The position numbers were made by a program, and so were the translations under genes. Below the pieces are notes generated by a model. That model was not told the DNA's origin. It searched no databases and saw nothing but the letters and a program-made list of their open reading frames with translations. A DNA stretch of 64,000 nt from Dromaius novaehollandiae (Eukaryota; Chordata; Aves; Casuariiformes; Dromaiidae), in NCBI RefSeq assembly GCF_036370855.1, contig NC_088099.1:89839820-89903819 (forward strand), given 5' to 3'. Below are positions 51,020-63,070 of the stretch, piece after piece; within the stretch, counting starts at the first letter, position 1; each line of letters opens with the position of its first letter.

Positions 51020-51520
51020 AGAGTGAAAATTTCTTGATGTCCTTCCACACCTAATCTCCCAAAGGCCCAACCCCACGTTTATGGAGTTACACACACACAA
51101 GCACTCTGGCAGTGTGTGCCAGGGCCCCCAGTTCATTGGTGAGTGCAGGCTCCCATGTCGCACACTCCTCCCACAGGAACTGGGGGGCTCCAGCTCTGCC
51201 TTTGCCCCCAACGAGGCCACGCCAAGGCGACACCTTTAATCTGACTGATGGTCACATTTAGCAAGCTCTGCTATTGTTAAATTCCTCTTTAGTGTTACCA
51301 GTTTGGGGGCAAACGCCCTCTCGGGCAGCTTTGCGCATCCCACTGATGCTCGGTATCACAGGTCCCACTCCATACATGTCCTTCGCAAATGTGCCAGGCT
51401 GCTGTTCCTCAGGATGCTTCACCAGTGCTGGCAGGGAAGAGGCTGCACAGGTCCCCCCTCCACGTAACCGCTCTGTGCTCCTGGAACTCAACTCAATAGG
51501 AAATACACACACCACCATTA
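51020..51520. other. GC-richer island of unknown nature
   Basis: Base composition changes visibly here (GGGCCCCCAGTTC, CCCCCAACGAGGCCACGCC, CCCCCCTCCACG) compared with the AT-rich flanks, and several CpGs are present. Open frames of 78 and 91 codons (minus) and 109 codons (plus, 51274-51603) overlap without domain signatures. It may be an old mobile element, an exon of a non-coding RNA or a weak regulatory island. I cannot decide which. Confidence 0.35.
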
Positions 51521-54500
51521 AGTGGACTTTCAATAAAAGCCTCTATGTAATTATTTTTGTCTTGCATCCAATGAGGAAAAGTCAGTACAGATGGAGTGTC
51601 TAAATATATCTCATGATGTTGCCCTTTTTCAGTGAATGCATTACCACAGAATTAGGATGAGTCTACTTTCTTTTCCCATCTTAAAATACACACTTTATCA
51701 AGCTTAAAAATAAAACTCCTTTCTCTTCCCACTTAGAGTGCTTTGACTGACTATTCCTTTGATGGCTAAGTGTAATTTCTGGATTGCATACTTTTACATG
51801 GGTGGTTATAGTTCCCTTTCAAGAGGACAATGATAGGCTAGAATATCTTAAAAATACTGAAATCTGGTGGCTCAAAGCTGCCAAAAAAAGAAAAAAAAAA
51901 AAAAAAAAAGATTACAACACCACCTACTTTTCACCAAATTGAAATAGCAGGAACTTTGAAGAGTAAACAGAAGCAATATAGAGACAGCAATATCCTAACC
52001 TTTCTTTAACTATTTATTCATGAAAGGCACCTCACTGTCAAATTTATAATTCTGTGTTGATACTACTCTTGGAATTTGCATTAAATGACATTTTGATTAT
52101 ACTATTCAAATGCATGTGCCCTTAAGACTTTGCCATTTATTTTGTATGCAAAAATCTTCCAGCTAAATGTCCCCATTTCCATTTTGCTCTGGATTTCACT
52201 GAGACTATACAGGAAAGAATAGCTAAGTTTTTCTTCTCCCCCCAAATTCTTGTCAGGTAAAATAAACTAAAATTATAATAAGCATAATATACACCATCTG
52301 TTTGATTCTTAGCTCTAAACTATGGCATTGAACAAATGAGCTGTTTTTCTTATGATAAAATCAGATTTTTTTGTTTGTTTTAAATCTAACTTTGTTTCTA
52401 ATAATCCAGGATAAGACCCAGCTTGACATACTTATGTACACTTATACAAATTCTCTGACCATGAGTTTGACCCATAAATTCTGGAAGCTGTTGGGAGTTT
52501 CATCCCAAACAATTAGACACATTCAGGGAGGGAAAAACAATACCAGTGCTATTAAAACAGCAATGTGGATATAACCTCAGGAAGTTCTTAAACTAGAAAA
52601 TGTTTGCATTTGGGTTGGTCTGATTGACTTGGGAAACTATTACTACATGATTGCCCTGTCTTTCTTTCCTTAAGAGTCTGCAACATGACAGTCCCAATGA
52701 CAGAACAGTAAGTTAGATGGTCCATAGACCTCACCCAAAATGGTCATTTTTGTGAGCAGAATTAAGCCTATGTTTCTATTAGGCCTTAGTATACATTTTT
52801 TTTTCCAGACAGATGGAACATATTTTGTTTCCTCTAAAATTGCCCCTTGCAGTTATAAAAATACAGATCATAATGCTTGAGTCTGCAGTTTGTGAAATGT
52901 TTTGCATCTGCAGTGAATTGGCATCTCGCAGTTTGCATTCTTCAGTCAGCCACACATTTTCCTAACAGTTCACTGTAGCAACCAATGCAAAAAGCTAAAC
53001 AAAACTACGGTTGCTGAAGTTATGGTGCACCCAAGTGGCACCAATGAGAAAAATTAAGATTTAAAGTCATGTCAAAGATGCCCATTAGCTTTTAATATAT
53101 ATATATTTTCCCACTTGAATATAAAAGCTGAGTTTCAAAAGCACATGATGAATATTGTATTTAAAAGTCAAATCAAATTGCTTGGCAACAGAATGTTACC
53201 TTGGGCACAGAACATTAAAGGGTTAGCTACAATAAAGCGTTGAGAGCTTCCCAATTGCTGGAATCCAGTGCAGCATAAAATTTAAATATATACTTACCTT
53301 TTAAAACATGGGCAAACCACTGTGTTAATCATCTGCCTAAACACTTTGCTGGACCCAGGTCACATTAATCCACTGTCTTTCAAGATCAGGTCCTACACAT
53401 GGTCAGATCCTTTAATGAGCTGCACTGAGGGACACCTCTGTGCCTTCTTACGGGTCAGAACAGAAGACCTGGTTTGCCTTCAGTGGACAATGTAAAGCTA
53501 GTTGTAGGAGACAGTGAGACAACCCTGAGGAGACGAACTACTGCCTACAGTACAGTAGTACAATTTTCTGAATTTTGTCAGACTTTCTGATATAATGGAG
53601 TCATGTTTGTGCATTTCTCATCACACTACAGGTTGGCACAACCTTTACTGACTCTGGTGTCAGTGAAGCAAAAATATCAGTACTTAAAAAAAAAAATTAT
53701 AAGGAAGAAATAGTTCAAATATTCTATTCCATGTCACCTCAGAAGTGCTTAGATGAAGTAATTAGGGTTTTTGGAACAATAATTCTGGAAAACTTTAAAA
53801 TAATCTATTTAGTACTAGCTGTAGTTGTTTAACCTTATATCACACATTTTATTGCAAATATTTTAAGGAGTTCTAATTTGCACTGTTTTATTTGCTCAAA
53901 AGGAAAGAAAACATGGAAAGTCCTGATTGACATGATAATAGATTTGCTCTTAAAATATGCACTGTAAATCAACCAAATTACTTTACAGTTGAACATTTCT
54001 ACAGGAAGATGAAAGCTAAGCATATTAAGCATATCAACTTAAAGATGACATTTTTTCAGAGCACTGATCAAGCCTGAAAATATTTTTTCAAGAGTTCTAC
54101 ATTAATATTGCTAAAAAACCTCCTGTTATAAATTAGTTGCATTAGAGAGAAGATGTAGAAATCACAATACAATTATACAGTTCTTGTATAGGTCTAATAC
54201 TACATTGTCTTCTAAGAATATTGGCTCATTTCTGTCTGTTTACACTCTAATGGACATCAAGACCATGAAAACGAAAACAAGTTAGGTAAGCAAGGAGCTA
54301 CTGGGTAGAAACAAGTCATTGGTTATGCTAAGGGATGTAGGCCAGTGCATATGATCTTTCCATCACTAGTAAAAGGCCACAAGGCTTGTCAAGTCTTCTC
54401 TAATTACTATGGCACTGCTTTCAGACAGCTGAAAAAGGACTGACCTTTTGCTGGAGCAATATTGCCTTTCTTGCATTTTTCAGTACTCCTTCACGCAATG

Positions 54501-54689
54501 TCTTTCTTCTCCTTTTCATTCACATGTAACATCTTTCTACAAAAATTCTTCCACAAAATGATATCGTTGCCACAGTCAGGGATGTGCCCCAGATTACCCC
54601 CACACCTCAGGACTGAGACTGCATATTACATTCCCTGTCAGACACTTAAAATGTTCATACTATCACAAAGTTGCCAGCACCTCCTAAAA
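51521..54689. other. AT-rich unique non-coding DNA
   Basis: No gene was identified. A poly-A tract (7 A, G, A, then 19 A in all to 51909) lies at 51883-51909, with no recognisable retrocopy upstream of it. The rest is unremarkable. Confidence 0.55.
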
Positions 54690-55210
54690 TTGTAAAGGGA
54701 GTATGCACCCTTTTGCCTGATACTGAGCAGATCCATCACGATTTCTACCAGTCCATGGAGGAGCTCACCCATAAAGGGCCTGAGCAGGAAAGATCACCCA
54801 GCAACCGTAATGCAGTGAAACAGTTCCTTTAGCAACCTCTGTGCTTGGAGGATAAGTACAGGTAGGAGCTCTTCTACGGGTAACACCAGTGGCACAAGAA
54901 GTACCTGACTGTCCAATATGACACCTTTAGTTTGACCACTGGCTTCAGTCGCAGATTCCTGGCTTGCTACTGCATCATCACCCATCTCACCAACAATCTC
55001 CTGCCAGCAGTTGCAGGGTGGTCACGTGGATAGCATTGAGAGCTGAATTTGCAGGCTCCCACATCCCTGCAATAGGGAGTCTAGTCAAGACGTGCACTGA
55101 AGGAAACTTTCAAGGCCTCCACCACTGAAAATGGTCACTCCTGGCCCAAAGCAGTCAATATGGGAGAAACATGTCAGCAAAGGGGCTCAGAGCATAAGAC
55201 AGAGCTGATG
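54690..55210. other. GC-richer island of unknown nature
   Basis: A moderately GC-rich stretch with a 63-codon minus-strand frame (54794-54985) whose product is rich in Leu, Val, Glu and Gln. It has no recognisable domain. The composition and the abrupt edges would fit a decayed mobile element or a processed pseudogene fragment, but no parent was recognised. Confidence 0.3.
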
Positions 55211-58200
55211 AGTGTGAGACTAGCTATGAATATATTTTGATATTACAGTGGCTATTCTGTGTTCCCTGATGACTTTAAAGAACAAGCTAGAATATGGTGT
55301 GTGCTCACGTTTTCTGTCTTTCAGTAAACAATTGGCACTGAAATGTAGCCTGAAAAGGGCTTCTAGATCCATTACTTCCAAATAAACTGAGAGTTACTAG
55401 AAGGCTCCCTCCCGTGACCCTTATGTAAGAGGGCTAGCTCTCAGGTTGTGTCCTGTGTGCTTGCTTCATAGTACAGACTGTACTGGCCAAAAGCGTTTTG
55501 TTGTTGGATCCTCTGACTTCTTCTCAGGAACTTCATTGAAACCCATCTGTAGGATCACAACCACCTGTAGGATCCAATGTAATTAATCTTGTATCTAGAG
55601 TAGAAGTAATATCTCATAACTGCCAGTAGTAATTTTACCATGTTTATTGGTAGGTGATTGAAAATGAAAACATTTAATTTAATCTTCTTACAGAATCATG
55701 ACTAAACAAGACTAATACATCATATATTACCAGAGAATGCATCAATTAATATGATTAAACTATATGATGGACTTGCAGAGGTGTTTGAAAGATGAGCATT
55801 CATACTTAAATCACCCAGATGCCATAATCTCAGTACAGATGTCTCCTATATATATGTAAGAAAAAAGTTATAAGAAGAGTTAATACTGAAATATCTTTTT
55901 TGAATTTAAGAGCTAAAATAGAAAACCAGCCTCCTTCTTATGTATATAATTAGAGTCCCTATTATAGAAACACTGGAATTTATTCTGGTGACTGACAACC
56001 ATGAAATTCTAACTGACATTCTGAGAACTCTGTCATTTATTTTCCTTCAGTCCAGCTGCATTTTACTAACTGTCCTTCAATTTCTCAGTATGAATACATT
56101 TAGACATTAACTAATGTATCATTCTTGACATCTATTCACCTTCAGCAGTGTATTAAAAAAAAGACAATAAATTTAAAGCAAAGTCAAGGGGCATTCTTAT
56201 CTGACGCACAATAAAATACAATAATGCAACAGCATGAAGTGAGTGTAAGGGTGAAAGCTATACAATACCTCTAAGTCTTCACTCCCTTTCAAGTTGTAAT
56301 GCCAAATTATATCAAGGTTTATCCTTATTTTAAGGGTAATGCTGCAGTACACTGACTCCATGCATCATTACACACTCCAAAGCTCCTGAAAGCATATCCA
56401 AAGTACCAATTCCTCTGGACTAAACTGTACCCTTAGTTCAGCTAGAAGGACTGTCTGTGTTGTCATCACCTGATCTAAATATGATTAGCTTCACAATCTG
56501 GTCCTATGCATTTAAATTGCTTCTATTTTATAATTTTTTTTTGATTATCTTACTTTAAAACGCTAAGCACATCACACATTCTCAAAGCAGAGGTGAGAAT
56601 ATCTTTTGACAATATTACGCGTGCATGAACAAGGTTGATAAGTTACAGAAATAGAATCATTGCATGGCAACATGTGCTTTATGTAAGTATTATGCAAGTA
56701 TTATGTTTTATCAGATATATGTCATAAAGTAGCACTACAGAAAGAAAAAGTCAATTACAAATAAAACATAGATAAATTTAACAGACATCTGTAGCAAAGC
56801 TTGCATTATTCTTAAGTAATATATAAAAATTAAAACTGAGCTGCTGCTATGTTCTGTTCAAATCATCCTGATCTCTCTTCTTGTATGGCTTCTGGTCCCG
56901 AGAGGTTTCCTTTGCTATCAGCCAATTATTTATCTTCCTTCCTATGCAATATATGACAGTCATGGATGTCCCTTTGTTCTCTCAGTGTGCTATAGAGGTT
57001 GTCTGTGCTGGTCTCTGGAGCTCACTGCACACCTCCCAAACTGGGAGATAGCCAGGCTATCTGTTTCTGTGAAAATTTGGAGCCAGCATTAGCTACCTCA
57101 GATCGCTAGGGAGTCATGAAAATATGCCTTCATTTTTTTAGATCTTCTGCCTCTGAATTAGCAGAATAAAGTCACACAGTGAGTGCTGACGTTGCCTTAC
57201 TATAGTTTTGCTGGGAATTAAAAATATTTTCAAAATAATTGTCCCAACATGAATTCCTGCACTGAACGAGGGAAAACAAAGATTTCGGTACCCTTAAATC
57301 CGATATATTGTAATTTCTGACATATTCCAGTATAAGATAGTAGAAAATGTTGTCTAAAAGCTCAACCAACTCTAGTATAGCCAAAGTTTTCACAGAACAG
57401 TACCCTTTATCACAAAAACATTTTTTTTCCAATTCTTGTTCTTTCCAATTTCAAGCCTCTCTTGTTATTACTGACAGGCTCATGTGAGTAGAGGAATTCA
57501 TTATAATAACTAATAGGTGACATTTCCTCTTTCTACACTTCTAGTCAAAATTTGTATTCAGAGCAGATAAGCAGAATACTAGGAAGACTCTCTTACGCCT
57601 AACAAATTCAGATGATTTTTTTAAACAAAATGATTAAAAAGTACATCCTTTTGTACCTGGTATCTGTTATAAACATTTTACAAAACTTTCCAGAATCTAC
57701 ATAAACACACACACAAAAATTCAAGTCTACTGTGAGTGAAGCAGGTATATCCAGGTAAATATACTGACTTTTATGAGACATGAAGCTGATCTAACTTGAA
57801 ATAACTTCCTCAGAAACACATGACTACATGCATATTAAGCACTAATGGAAAAATTGGAACAAAGAAAACAAATTCTGAAACTGGAGGAAAATCAGTCTGT
57901 GATTGTAAGAACACTTGTAAATGTCTCTTTACCTTTATTTTCATAAGGAAATAATTCATTTTCCAGAACCTAAGAAATCAATACTTTGTTTTAGTGTTTT
58001 CTATTGAGTGTGTGCTTAAAACAAAATGACTTGCTTAGAGAAGAATTGTTTTATATTTCAAATATATCACTAATAGCTGAGGCAATGTGACAAGACATTT
58101 GAGTCATAAATCAAAGGAAAGAGAAACAGAAGGAAAGGCAACGTATTGACTCCCAAATTCCCTTGTGTACCGGTTATTTTACATAAGCTGGTTTGAAATT

Positions 58201-58917
58201 TCTCTTGCACTGAGATTTGGTGCAAAGGGAGCTTTGGTGCAAAAGAGTAACTTCAAGCTTTGTATTCAGTCATCTTTATACTGAAAACTGATACCTGGGC
58301 AGGTAGAGAAACATTTTGTTGTCATCTGCTCTACGTAGTAAGCAGTGCAACATCAAAGGAGGAACAGTTAGTGTGTGCAAAAAGCAGCTAGCTAGATCAT
58401 TCTGGGTACTGAAATAATCACGAGAATGTGTTTTGGAGAGATTATGCTACATATAGAAGTCAAATCTCCATTCTAACCCTTCCAATTTGACTTGATTCTA
58501 AATACAGATGGTGCACTGATTTGACAGACAGCTTCTCAAAAACAGAAGGAAACAGCATTCCTGACATACAGCATGCCCAGGCACACTCCATTTTATTCTT
58601 TTCTGCTTGAAAAGAACTAGTCCTGTATGTGAGGAGAAAGTATATCTAAGACAGTTTTGCAATCCTTACATTAGAGGTGAGGATAATCAAAGCTTAAAAG
58701 TGTATTACTCCATGCCGACATTGACAAGCCATGTACTGCATCCTCTCGCTAAGTGATATGAATGTTACCTGGTGGTAGTTCAGTCAGATTAAGTACTTAG
58801 TGTAACTGTTGGTATGGGGCACATTAATCAAATGAGGAGCAGTTAGATGTTCTTTGCCTTGTAAATTTTAATAAATAAATGGCATTCCAACTTGTTATTT
58901 ATCTACCTTCAAACTTT
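55211..58917. other. AT-rich unique non-coding DNA
   Basis: No gene was identified. An 86-codon minus-strand frame at 57172-57432 has no domain. A short ACACACACA run lies near 57705. Confidence 0.55.
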
Positions 58918-59063
58918 AATGAATATTTCTAGTGCTAATTGCTGATTTTCTATATTTAGAGGGAAGAGGCACATATGGAGATAATAGCACAATGTGATAT
59001 TTATGAGGTGCCAGTTCCCCTATAAATATAGAAATTGAGTAATTAGCACTAGAAATATTCATT
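58918..59063. repeat. 146-bp long imperfect palindrome
   Basis: The left arm (58918-58972) and right arm (59008-59063) are inverted complements, with a 35-nt loop. The outer 23 bp of each arm (58918-58940 against 59041-59063) pair perfectly. The next 32 positions pair with six mismatches and one single-base gap, giving about 49 of 55 matches. Symmetry fades outside (about 7 of the next 11 positions). A transcript would fold into one long hairpin. No target duplication is obvious at the edges. Candidates are a palindromic MITE relic, an RNA hairpin such as a microRNA-type precursor, or a snap-back duplication. Confidence 0.9.
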
Positions 59064-59799
59064 GAAATTTCAATGCATACTTTGGGATTTGAAATTAAAT
59101 TGAGCTAAAGTTGATGATCCTTGTCATAAATTAATATTTGGGGGATTTGGAACTTAACTCACTGGAGATGTGCTTTCAACTACTGAGTAATTCAAATAAA
59201 AGAAACATTGGACATAGTGAGCACATTTGGTAAAAATAAAATGCATCAAAGATCAATTACAGCTATTTGATGGTGTAGGATACTTGTTATCACTTCTGCA
59301 ATGTATTTGTTATTTCCTATTATATCAGTCTATTTCATTACTTCACCACCTGTAGTAGAAGACGATGTAAAACAGTGATGGGACTTATATGCTTTCCAGG
59401 TCAAGCCTGTATCTACAAAGGTATGAATCAGAGATGACACAGTTTTAAATTACACTGTGAATAAACTAAATGATAAATTACAGGTTTCATTGGCATAGGG
59501 TTTGATTCTTTCAAACCTCTAATAATATCTTTAATAATAATTAATATCAAAACAAAGCTGCTTATAAAGCTTTAAAGTCATTTGTGGTAACTAGTGCGTT
59601 CTGAAAGTATCATGTGAAACAAAACCTAAACTTTTTTTAAAATTCATTAGTAATAACTAAAACAGTAACTTGTTGAAAACAAGGAAACACAGAATGCCTG
59701 TACAATCTCGAGTCTCTCCTAATTTGTCACACAGCATAGACAATGGTGATCAGTGGCAAGCATTGTAGATGCTTTTATTATTTTGGATGTTGACATACC
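59064..59799. other. AT-rich unique non-coding DNA
   Basis: I see no gene or repeat here. Confidence 0.55.
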
Positions 59800-60230
59800 C
59801 GAGCAGATCCACCAAGGGGCCATGAAGAGAACTAAGGGAGACTGCAGCATCTGACATAGGAGAAGAAGCTGAGAGAGCTGGCACTGTTCAGCCTTGAGAA
59901 GAAAAGGCTCATGAGGGATTTTTATCAATGTGTACAAATACCTGATGGGAGGGAGTAAAGAGGATGGAGCCAGACTTTTCTCAGCAGTGCTGCATGAAAG
60001 TACAAGGGGCAAAGGGCACAAATTGAAATACAGGAAATTCCATTTAAACACAAGAAAAACAAAAACATTTTTATTGTGAGGGTGGTCAAACACTGGAACA
60101 GACTAGGAGTCTCCATCCCTTGAGATATTCAATGTCTTGAGCAACCTGCTCCCTAGTTGGCCCTGCCATGAGCAGTGGGGTTGGATTAGACGATCTCCAG
60201 AAGTCCCTTCCAACCTCAACCATTCTCTAC
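59800..60230 (+). mobile_element. CR1 LINE, 5'-truncated, plus strand
   Basis: This is a plus-strand CR1 3' part. TTCAGCCTTGAGAAGAAAAGG, TTATCAATGTGTACAAATACC, GAGGATGGAGCCAGACTTTTC and GGAACAGACTAGGAGTCTCC follow the ORF2 C-terminus in order, and GTTGGATTAGACGATCTCC and CCTTCCAACCTCAACCATTC mark the 3' end near 60230. Terminal octamers are nearly lost (CATTCTCTAC). The reading frame is broken, and the minus-strand frame at 59719-60093 is a shadow of it. Its divergence is intermediate between the CR1 at 42881 and the ancient copies. The 5' edge is approximate. Confidence 0.92.
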
Positions 60231-62519
60231 AATAAGAAAGAATGTCTTCTCAGCTTTCCAGTTTACATAAGATGGCTTTATGAAGTGTGAAGTTGCTATA
60301 GGTAGAAGAATGCAAATAAGAGACACCTTCATCTACCACAGGTATGTTTTTCTGTAGGGGATGGATGACTTCAAATGTTTTAGGAGGACTATTAATGCAT
60401 CATATGCCCAAAAGAGATGATTACTTGGGCAGATTTCCTACTTTCATTCTCTAAGTAGTGGCATAGCTTCTTTAAATGGATGTGAGTGCTTCTATCTTTT
60501 CTCATAACATCCCTCGTTCCAATACGGTTACCTGCTTTTATCTATCAAAGTCATTTATTCTAAAGGCCAAGACTGGAGACTCATTAGAATTTGTGATTGT
60601 ATTATGAAAAATAATTACAACAATCAGTATAAGAATATACTGATTTTTTATGTGAAAATATTTACTTTGTGGAGAAATTAAAGTTAAGAACATAAATTAA
60701 TCACTTCTTGAGTTGCCCGCTTAACTATGCAAAAGTGCAATAAATCATAATGTGATTATTTATGCTAAGTAGCTTGGGTTTTATAAGTAGCTCATTAAGT
60801 GGCTTCTTATCTAAGTTAAATGTTTGGGAGCTTTTACTTTCATTAAATGTTATCTACATCCACATGAACAAATTCATACATAAATTCCTATTAATCAGTT
60901 TAAAATAGATTTTAATAAAAACACTAAACAATCTGAATGAGAAAATTTTTTTAGTATACTGTAGACTTTTAAATGATGAATATTGCTCTCTACATATGAT
61001 AATGGATATAAAAGCTTTAAAACTGAGTGTACCTGATTACTGAAAGGAATTCCAATTGAATGGAAGCTTTGAAGAACCCCTGTCATTAAAATTGGACCTG
61101 GACACCATTGTTGATTTTCTAATTAAAGTGAAATTAACCGATGTAATTCAAGCATGATACCTCAGAATCTAGGTAGTGGGCTCAAAAATCATGCAATGAT
61201 GCAGAATCATCATATTTTTTAACATAAGTTGGTACATCTCATTACAAGAAAAGTGTACATCATGTCTTCATTGCAGAGATTTTGACTAGAATTTAAAGAA
61301 ACAGCACATGTTCTCACAATGAAGATCTCAAAACATGAGATATTTTTATGCTTTCCACTCCATGTTTACCTTCCATGTTTACAGTCCTTCCATACTTATT
61401 ATGCACATGGCAACAGTATTCAAAAGCATATTGTCATTGAAGCAATCTTGTGTCATTATGTACTATTTTCCGATTTCACAGTTATGTGACATGAGCTCAT
61501 CTATATGTAATAGTCAAAGTGAATACAAAGATATTTACGTCATACTGTTTAAAAATACAGTGAAATTCCTCATCTTCATACTGTGAAGAAGTCTAATGTT
61601 GTTAGGAGAGTTCTCTTAGTTCTGTAATCACTTGTGTTAAAGGTGGTAAATGGTTCCCACAAACGCTAGGTTTCTATAGAAGTAGAAAATTGTATTACAT
61701 TTCTCCCATGCTTTTAGCAAACGATGTTGAGAAGCATAATGAGCCCAAGGAGATTACATGCAAAATTGTTACATTTAAAGAACATTGTTTTCCAAATCAA
61801 CTGGTCAAAAAGTAGAGAGTGTCAGACCTATATCATCACAAATAATTCTTTAATTCATCATATTTGTGTATATGTAGTAGGGATCCCTAAATCAATATAT
61901 GTTGCTGGTATTAATCTGGCTGTTATTTCCTCTCTTTACAGTAGAAACAAAAAAATCCATCCATGGCATTCAATAGTCAACTGTTAAATACATCCAGAAA
62001 GTGCAGAAGGAAATTCATACTTCATTACAGAGAGCAGAGTCTGAACAATGCAGACCAAACCAGCTCTAGAGCCACGCACTGAGCAACGAGGAGACAAACT
62101 CTGGAGTAGGTGTTGATTTTACAGACACTGTCTGTCCCGCAGAGTCAGTAAGGAACAACAGAAGGTAATAAACTCAGTTAAACTTCAGTGTAATGCACAA
62201 ATACAATGCCTTATTCAGCATAATGTGGAACAAAGTTATCACTTCCTGATTTGGATAGCTTCTTTTCTCTTTATTATTTTTTGAAATAAGAAATTTAATA
62301 AAAACCTTGTTACAAATGTTTCTGCTGCTTTCCCATCTATACTGATTATCAAGAAGAACTGATTTTCAAGAAGCTAAGAAGCTTTAGATGCTTAAGTACG
62401 TGATGCCCTGAGGTAACAGGGCAGGGATCACAATGAAAGATCCTCACAATTTACCTGAGTTACACAGCAGATGAAAACAGGAAATGTTTTCTAGCAGCTA
62501 TCACACCATTTCTGACAGG
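60231..62519. other. AT-rich non-coding DNA, candidate conserved element at 60690-60900
   Basis: No gene is visible. The stretch 60690-60900 (TTAATCAC, CAATAAATCATAATG, ATTTATGCTAAG, CTCATTAAG) is repeat-free and dense in AT-type transcription-factor motifs. Conservation must be tested. Short frames (at most 87 codons) are unremarkable. Confidence 0.4.
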
Positions 62520-63070
62520 AAAATGCTGAGGCTTTAGAGTGCTAACTGCACCTTCTTGGCTCTAGCCTTCGTCCCCCATTCACCTCTCCTTTTCTCCCTT
62601 CCAGCATCTCAGACCCTTTGCGGTCCACTCGCTCCCCTCACTGCTCCCAGGCTGCAGTTTTCTGGACATGGTAGGTACATGAAAGCCATGCAGCAGCAGC
62701 AAACGTAGCAACCTTAACCCTTTCCTCCTTCACCCTGGCTCTCATCTCCGTTCCTAGTGTCCAGCGCTAGGTTAAAACAAAACAGCCCCAACTTTTGCCC
62801 ATCTAAAAAAGCCTCATTTTCTTTTTAAAGTCCGGGGATTTCTCCCATCAGCGCAGGCTTCTCTCCCAGATCCATTTTCCCGAGCTATCTCGATCCTCGG
62901 CTCCTCCCTCCCCTCTGTCCCCTGAAGTGCCTCTCCCATTGGGACTCCAGTTGCCCCATTTCTCTCCCCTCTCTATACAGCTGTCTCCGAGGAGAGCAAA
63001 GGGGAGAAAGCAGCTCTTCCTCAGCTCTAATTCTCACAACACTGTCACCTTCACTTCTGTCATATGAGCA
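62520..63070. other. Pyrimidine-rich, GC-richer island
   Basis: The plus strand is strongly C/T-rich (CACCTCTCCTTTTCTCCCTTCC, CTCCTCCCTCCCCTCTGTCC), with about a dozen CpGs in 550 bp, more than the flanks but too few for a typical CpG island. A 71-codon minus-strand frame (62885-63100) is rich in Arg, Gly and Glu because of the composition. It could be a weak promoter or enhancer, or an exon of a non-coding RNA. No TATA box or splice pattern convinced me. Confidence 0.35.

Noticed and set aside
58206..58247. Two copies of TTTGGTGCAAA resembling a mariner-type terminal repeat
   Set aside because: Only about 11 bp match, in direct rather than inverted orientation, with no TA duplication and no partner end.
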